This document shows, piece after piece, positions 60,596 to 64,000 of a stretch of DNA of 64,000 bases. Source of the DNA: Lacihabitans soyangensis (lineage in GTDB: Bacteria; Bacteroidota; Bacteroidia; Cytophagales; Spirosomataceae). Position 1 is the stretch's first letter. The number at the start of each line of letters is the position of its first letter. The notes beneath the pieces are model-generated. The model was not told the origin of the DNA and searched no databases. It saw nothing but the letters and a program-made list of their open reading frames with translations. Location of the stretch: assembly GCF_024343775.1 (NCBI RefSeq), contig NZ_RJUF01000177.1, positions 1-64,000 of the forward strand. The letters are read 5' to 3'. A program made the position numbers and the translations under genes.

Positions 60596-61210
60596 TACCC
60601 ACTTTTAAAATCTTATTAAATTTATTGTCGTTGTACTGACTCAAAGAGCCCTTAGAAATCCGCTTATATTTAGTTGTGTCAAAAAAGGATACCTTTTAAA
60701 TATTCACTTTCTGCGGTCGGAAATGAATACTTGAAGAATTATAAATATTGTAATTTTTTAATATTTATGTACCAATATTAATGAGGTGAATTTTATTTAA
60801 AAAATTATTTTAAATAAAAAGAGGACTAAATTTGAATAATATTGAAATAGGTAAACTAAAAATCAGTTTTGTTCAATATTGGAAGAATATTTTAAGAAAA
60901 TTCAAGAATTCTTTATTGGGTTCTTTTTTTAAATTGGACAATTTTTAAACTTGTTTTTTATGATTTTCAAAAAAATATAGCAAAGATGTCAAATATTAAA
61001 ACATATTTTTCTCATTTTTTCAAAAAAATAGAATAAAAACCGATTTTTTGAAACATGTGTACATTTTAGTCAGATTTGTATTATTTCTATGGATGTTTTT
61101 AGATGAACCAAGAAGCGATTGTGCTGAAATAGGTATTATGAACCATAAAAATAACGCCAAAATCCTAATAGGTTTTGTTGTTTTTTTGAGCAAGTAAATA
61201 GTGACAAATC
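60596..61210. other. Very AT-rich intergenic region upstream of the susCD unit
   Basis: About 600 bases between the susC upstream region and the end of the large gene. A run of A/T tracts at 60740-61110 (Phe-rich frames only) has no coding character. A promoter for susC could lie anywhere here but none is clear. Confidence 0.5.
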
Positions 61211-64000
61211 TTAGAATCCCTCTTTTTCTTCCTCTTTCTTGGTAGGAGTTTTTGTGCCTGGTGCGGTTGGGAGTTTTGCTTTTTCTGAAGGTTTTTTAGC
61301 AACCTCTGATTCTTTGATACCTCTGTATACCTGTAGGAAACGTTTCCTGAATTTCACAGCTTCAGCTGTGTCCATAAACTGCACGTCAGATTTTTTTTCT
61401 TTTCCTCCTGCAGTTGGTGCATTTAGTATTTTATTGATGTCTTCGTCGGTAGAGACCATTCCCATGCTACCATTCCTGTAAACAAAGTAGTACCAGCTAC
61501 TAGGTGACAATTCAAAAAATACGTGAATTTCATCACCCGTTTGCGGGCTTTTTGCAATCTCTACATAGCCTTCTGTCATGGCGTTGATATCTACATCTCC
61601 GATATTGGATATGCCTATTTTTCCAATGCTGTAATACGCATTGCTGATTGGATTCCATTTTAGGTTTACATCGGAAAGTACCAGGGTACTCAAAAACTTC
61701 ATGGAGTGCTTAAACAACGGAACGTGTTCTTTTGAGCTTTTTGTTTTGTAGGCATCAGCATCTTTATATCCAACATATTGGGCCAGTTTGGAAATAAAAT
61801 AAGGAGACTCAGGTTCTATTGCTGGGTCACTGTTTCCAGCATCCAAATTGGCTTTTACGATGTTCCCACCCAACTTCTGGGTCGTAGGTATGGAAAGTGG
61901 AAACTCAAATTTCATCATCGTAGAAAACTGATATTTCATAGAATCCATCGACACATTGGCTATACCTACTGTTTCGAATATTTTTGAAGGTAAGCCGAGG
62001 AGGTTGAATTTTCCTTCAAGTGCTATTATTCCTTTTTCGTCATAAAACTCATATTTGTTACCTATTGCATTATCATCTGCCAAACTCACCACAAATTTTT
62101 TGTTGGGTTCATCTCTTTTGAAAACACCCGTAACAGCCATAACGTCTAGGTCATCCTCTGATTTTTTTGCTGATAAAAAGGTTGGGTAAATGGCATCCAT
62201 TTGAGCGTTGCTTTTCAGGTGTAGCCCCACATGAAGCGGCTTTCCGCCGTCTTTGAGAGTTTCGTCTACATTGATACTGATGGCCTCTGACTTGTTACCG
62301 CTGTAGTTGATCCAAGAGCCGCCCAACATGGGGTATTTTTTGAGGTCGGGTAATACTTGGCCATTTAAAGATAGATTTTTGAAAGGAGCCAACATTGTTA
62401 TTTCTCCCTTATATAGCATTTTTGGAGATAAATAAACGCCATCTTTTTCCGACACTTTGGCTCTGGCAATGGTAGAAAGTTTATTCGAAGCCTTTGAACT
62501 CAACAAAGAGCCATCGGCAGTCAATTCGGCAAATTCAAAATTACCCAGTTTGATGTTAAAGGTATCGGCACTTACATTGACAAATTGGTAATCAGCATTC
62601 CCAGCAAACGATATTCTAGAGTTTATTTTTACCGTAGCTTTTGTTAAATTATGATATCTGTTCAGCGTGTCAGCTATAATTTTGGCGTTGGTAAATTCTT
62701 CTAACGTTCCATCTTTTTTAACAGCAACAAGGCCTTTATTTGGAATAATGGCGGCATCGGCAGAGTGGATTTCGTTTACCCCCGATATTTTCAAGTTCAG
62801 ATTTGCAATGTCGTAAATAGCAGCAGTTCCATTGAATTTCAGGCCATATTGAGAGGTAAGGGTAGATGTGAACAAGGAACTTTCTAGTGCCCCTTCCATG
62901 GTTATTTTTTTCTCTTTTATGTTCCAAGTGGCTTTGTCGATGGTGGTGGTGTAAGACGAATACGGAAATTCTAACACAGAGCTTTGAGAATCGCTAAAAT
63001 CACTGTTTTGCGAGGCAATGTTCACCACGGATTTTACTATGTTGAAATCTACACCCACTTTTTTGCCAGAAAATACAGGTTTCCCACCCGTTTCAGCTGA
63101 TTTGATATTGAATGTTCCTTTGTCGGCAAGGAATCCTGCTTTATTAAATTTGAAGTTTTCGGATTTCGTATCGGAGTCGGCTCTATCCAATGTTCCGTTT
63201 CCGTAAAGCCCATTTTTCTTCAAAATTATGTCTCCTTTGAGTACAGATGAGCCTGCATAGAAGTTGAAACCTTTGGCGGAGTTTACTAGCATACTATCTT
63301 CTTCAGGACTCCAGAGCATTTGATACTCCGAAATCGCAACCTCGGGAAAATAAGAAACGGTACTGTTGGTTTCTATGATTCTTCCGGTTTCGCCCTTGGC
63401 GGTTAAATAATCATCAAAAAACTTCACTTCTGTGGCTTTAAGCTTACCGGCTAGGTGGGTTATTTCGCCCGAAGTTTTTATACCTCGTTTGTTCAAAACT
63501 ATTTCTGATTCCGTTTTTATGGTGGTTTCAGTTCCATAAAGTTTATAAGGAGTCTTGGCTTTGTGCACAATTCCCATGGTGCTGTCGGGTAATACTACCA
63601 AGTTTTCTGGCACGGCCTTGAAAATGTTTCCCGGAGTAAACGTTCCTGCAAAAACAGGATTAACAGCATTTAGACTGTCAATATTCAGGCTCGCAGCTTT
63701 AAATACCACATTGTCCTCATATTTCTGAATTCTACCCTTTTCGCTAAAACTAACAGTTACACCACCTGGTATATTGAGTTTCGGAAATTCATCCAGTTTC
63801 TTACGACCCGACTTGTTATTTGGGCTGTTCAAGTAAAGTGTTCCTGTCTGTCCATAAACAAAATGAGCCCCAATCTCGTTTTTACCACCTTTTTTGAAGC
63901 TTTCAAGAGGAATAAAGGTGATGGAATCTATTCGTTGAAGTTTAACTAGGAAATTTTCATACTCCACTTCAAAATCGCCATAGAATTTGAAGTTCTTCAC
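61211..64000 (-). CDS. C-terminal part of a very large hypothetical envelope protein
   Basis: 929 residues are seen. The frame opens at the window edge with GTG, which is probably internal, so the true N terminus lies outside. The sequence is repetitive beta-strand: many blocks of 80-120 residues such as KGDIILKKNGLYGNGTLDRADSD and KGTFNIKSAETGGKPVFSGKKVGVDFN, rich in Lys/Thr/Asn/Phe. The blocks resemble LptA/OstA- or AsmA-type beta-taco repeats in style only. A charged tail KEEEKEGF ends the chain. A C-terminal segment PSSWYYFVYRNGSMGMVSTDEDINKIL lies before it. I do not recognise it; it is probably an envelope-spanning or surface protein. Confidence 0.7.
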   Translation of the reverse strand: MKNFKFYGDFEVEYENFLVKLQRIDSITFIPLESFKKGGKNEIGAHFVYGQTGTLYLNSPNNKSGRKKLDEFPKLNIPGGVTVSFSEKGRIQKYEDNVVFKAASLNIDSLNAVNPVFAGTFTPGNIFKAVPENLVVLPDSTMGIVHKAKTPYKLYGTETTIKTESEIVLNKRGIKTSGEITHLAGKLKATEVKFFDDYLTAKGETGRIIETNSTVSYFPEVAISEYQMLWSPEEDSMLVNSAKGFNFYAGSSVLKGDIILKKNGLYGNGTLDRADSDTKSENFKFNKAGFLADKGTFNIKSAETGGKPVFSGKKVGVDFNIVKSVVNIASQNSDFSDSQSSVLEFPYSSYTTTIDKATWNIKEKKITMEGALESSLFTSTLTSQYGLKFNGTAAIYDIANLNLKISGVNEIHSADAAIIPNKGLVAVKKDGTLEEFTNAKIIADTLNRYHNLTKATVKINSRISFAGNADYQFVNVSADTFNIKLGNFEFAELTADGSLLSSKASNKLSTIARAKVSEKDGVYLSPKMLYKGEITMLAPFKNLSLNGQVLPDLKKYPMLGGSWINYSGNKSEAISINVDETLKDGGKPLHVGLHLKSNAQMDAIYPTFLSAKKSEDDLDVMAVTGVFKRDEPNKKFVVSLADDNAIGNKYEFYDEKGIIALEGKFNLLGLPSKIFETVGIANVSMDSMKYQFSTMMKFEFPLSIPTTQKLGGNIVKANLDAGNSDPAIEPESPYFISKLAQYVGYKDADAYKTKSSKEHVPLFKHSMKFLSTLVLSDVNLKWNPISNAYYSIGKIGISNIGDVDINAMTEGYVEIAKSPQTGDEIHVFFELSPSSWYYFVYRNGSMGMVSTDEDINKILNAPTAGGKEKKSDVQFMDTAEAVKFRKRFLQVYRGIKESEVAKKPSEKAKLPTAPGTKTPTKKEEEKEGF

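Overview
The window comes from a member of the Bacteroidota, most likely the order Cytophagales (gliding, aerobic, low to moderate GC). The evidence is a SusC/SusD pair, the gliding gene gldG, several Bacteroidota-only families (DUF4293, DUF6702, DUF2147), the tRNA-Tyr/Gly/Thr-tuf cluster, RRxxL Tat leaders, and many promoters of the Bacteroidota type TTTG-N19-21-TAnnTTTG, some of them perfect. No rRNA, CRISPR array, integrase, transposase or phage gene was seen. Most of the window is ordinary chromosome.

Layout. 1-2.6 kb: the end of an unknown gene and three exported proteins. 2.8-5.9 kb: rplM-rpsI-rpsB-tsf on the minus strand, behind a perfect promoter and a leader of about 200 nt. 6.0-6.9 kb: REP-like repeats and a decayed methyltransferase. 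6.9-14.3 kb: short-form leuA, pyk, a low-complexity secreted protein, a Nudix hydrolase, a MarR regulator with a palindromic operator, DUF6702 and rseP. 14.5-18.1 kb: succinate dehydrogenase sdhC-A-B. 18.35-18.83 kb: an intact YoeB-type toxin-antitoxin pair. 18.9-24.8 kb: serS, a frameshifted DinB-like gene, lysC, ribH, a TPR protein, pdhA and a pterin dehydratase. 24.8-26.5 kb: a PadR regulator with two related membrane proteins. 26.7-34.0 kb: recF, a SDR/Dabb pair, a metallo-beta-lactamase protein and crp-trpC-trpF-trpB. 34.1-36.6 kb: ECF sigma factor, anti-sigma-like protein and outer-membrane protein.

36.9-42.5 kb: three tRNAs and tuf, then about 3 kb of foreign-looking content (a dead toxin-antitoxin locus, a Tat-exported TIM-barrel protein, an MFS pump), then tRNA-Trp, secE and nusG. 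A terminator follows nusG and no rplK lies next to it. 42.7-49.9 kb: a small secreted protein, gldG, a cupin, DUF4293, fmt, tRNA-Pro, and the threonine-degradation pair (threonine dehydrogenase plus kbl) with a divergent Lrp regulator. 50-51.4 kb: a second decaying toxin-antitoxin locus. 51.5-60.5 kb: an MFS transporter, an AEC permease and a tight unit susC-susD-lipoprotein-Tat-exported aminotransferase. This unit has a structured leader and a perfect AGGTCA-TT-TGACCT palindrome upstream. 61.2-64 kb: the C-terminal 929 residues of a very large unknown protein.

The most interesting items are the SusCD unit that carries a Tat-exported PLP aminotransferase and a permease, the twice-broken tuf-secE-nusG-rplK region, the series of fresh gene deaths (four loci), and the short palindromic repeats. 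All assignments rest on reading translated sequence and motifs by eye; no database search was run.
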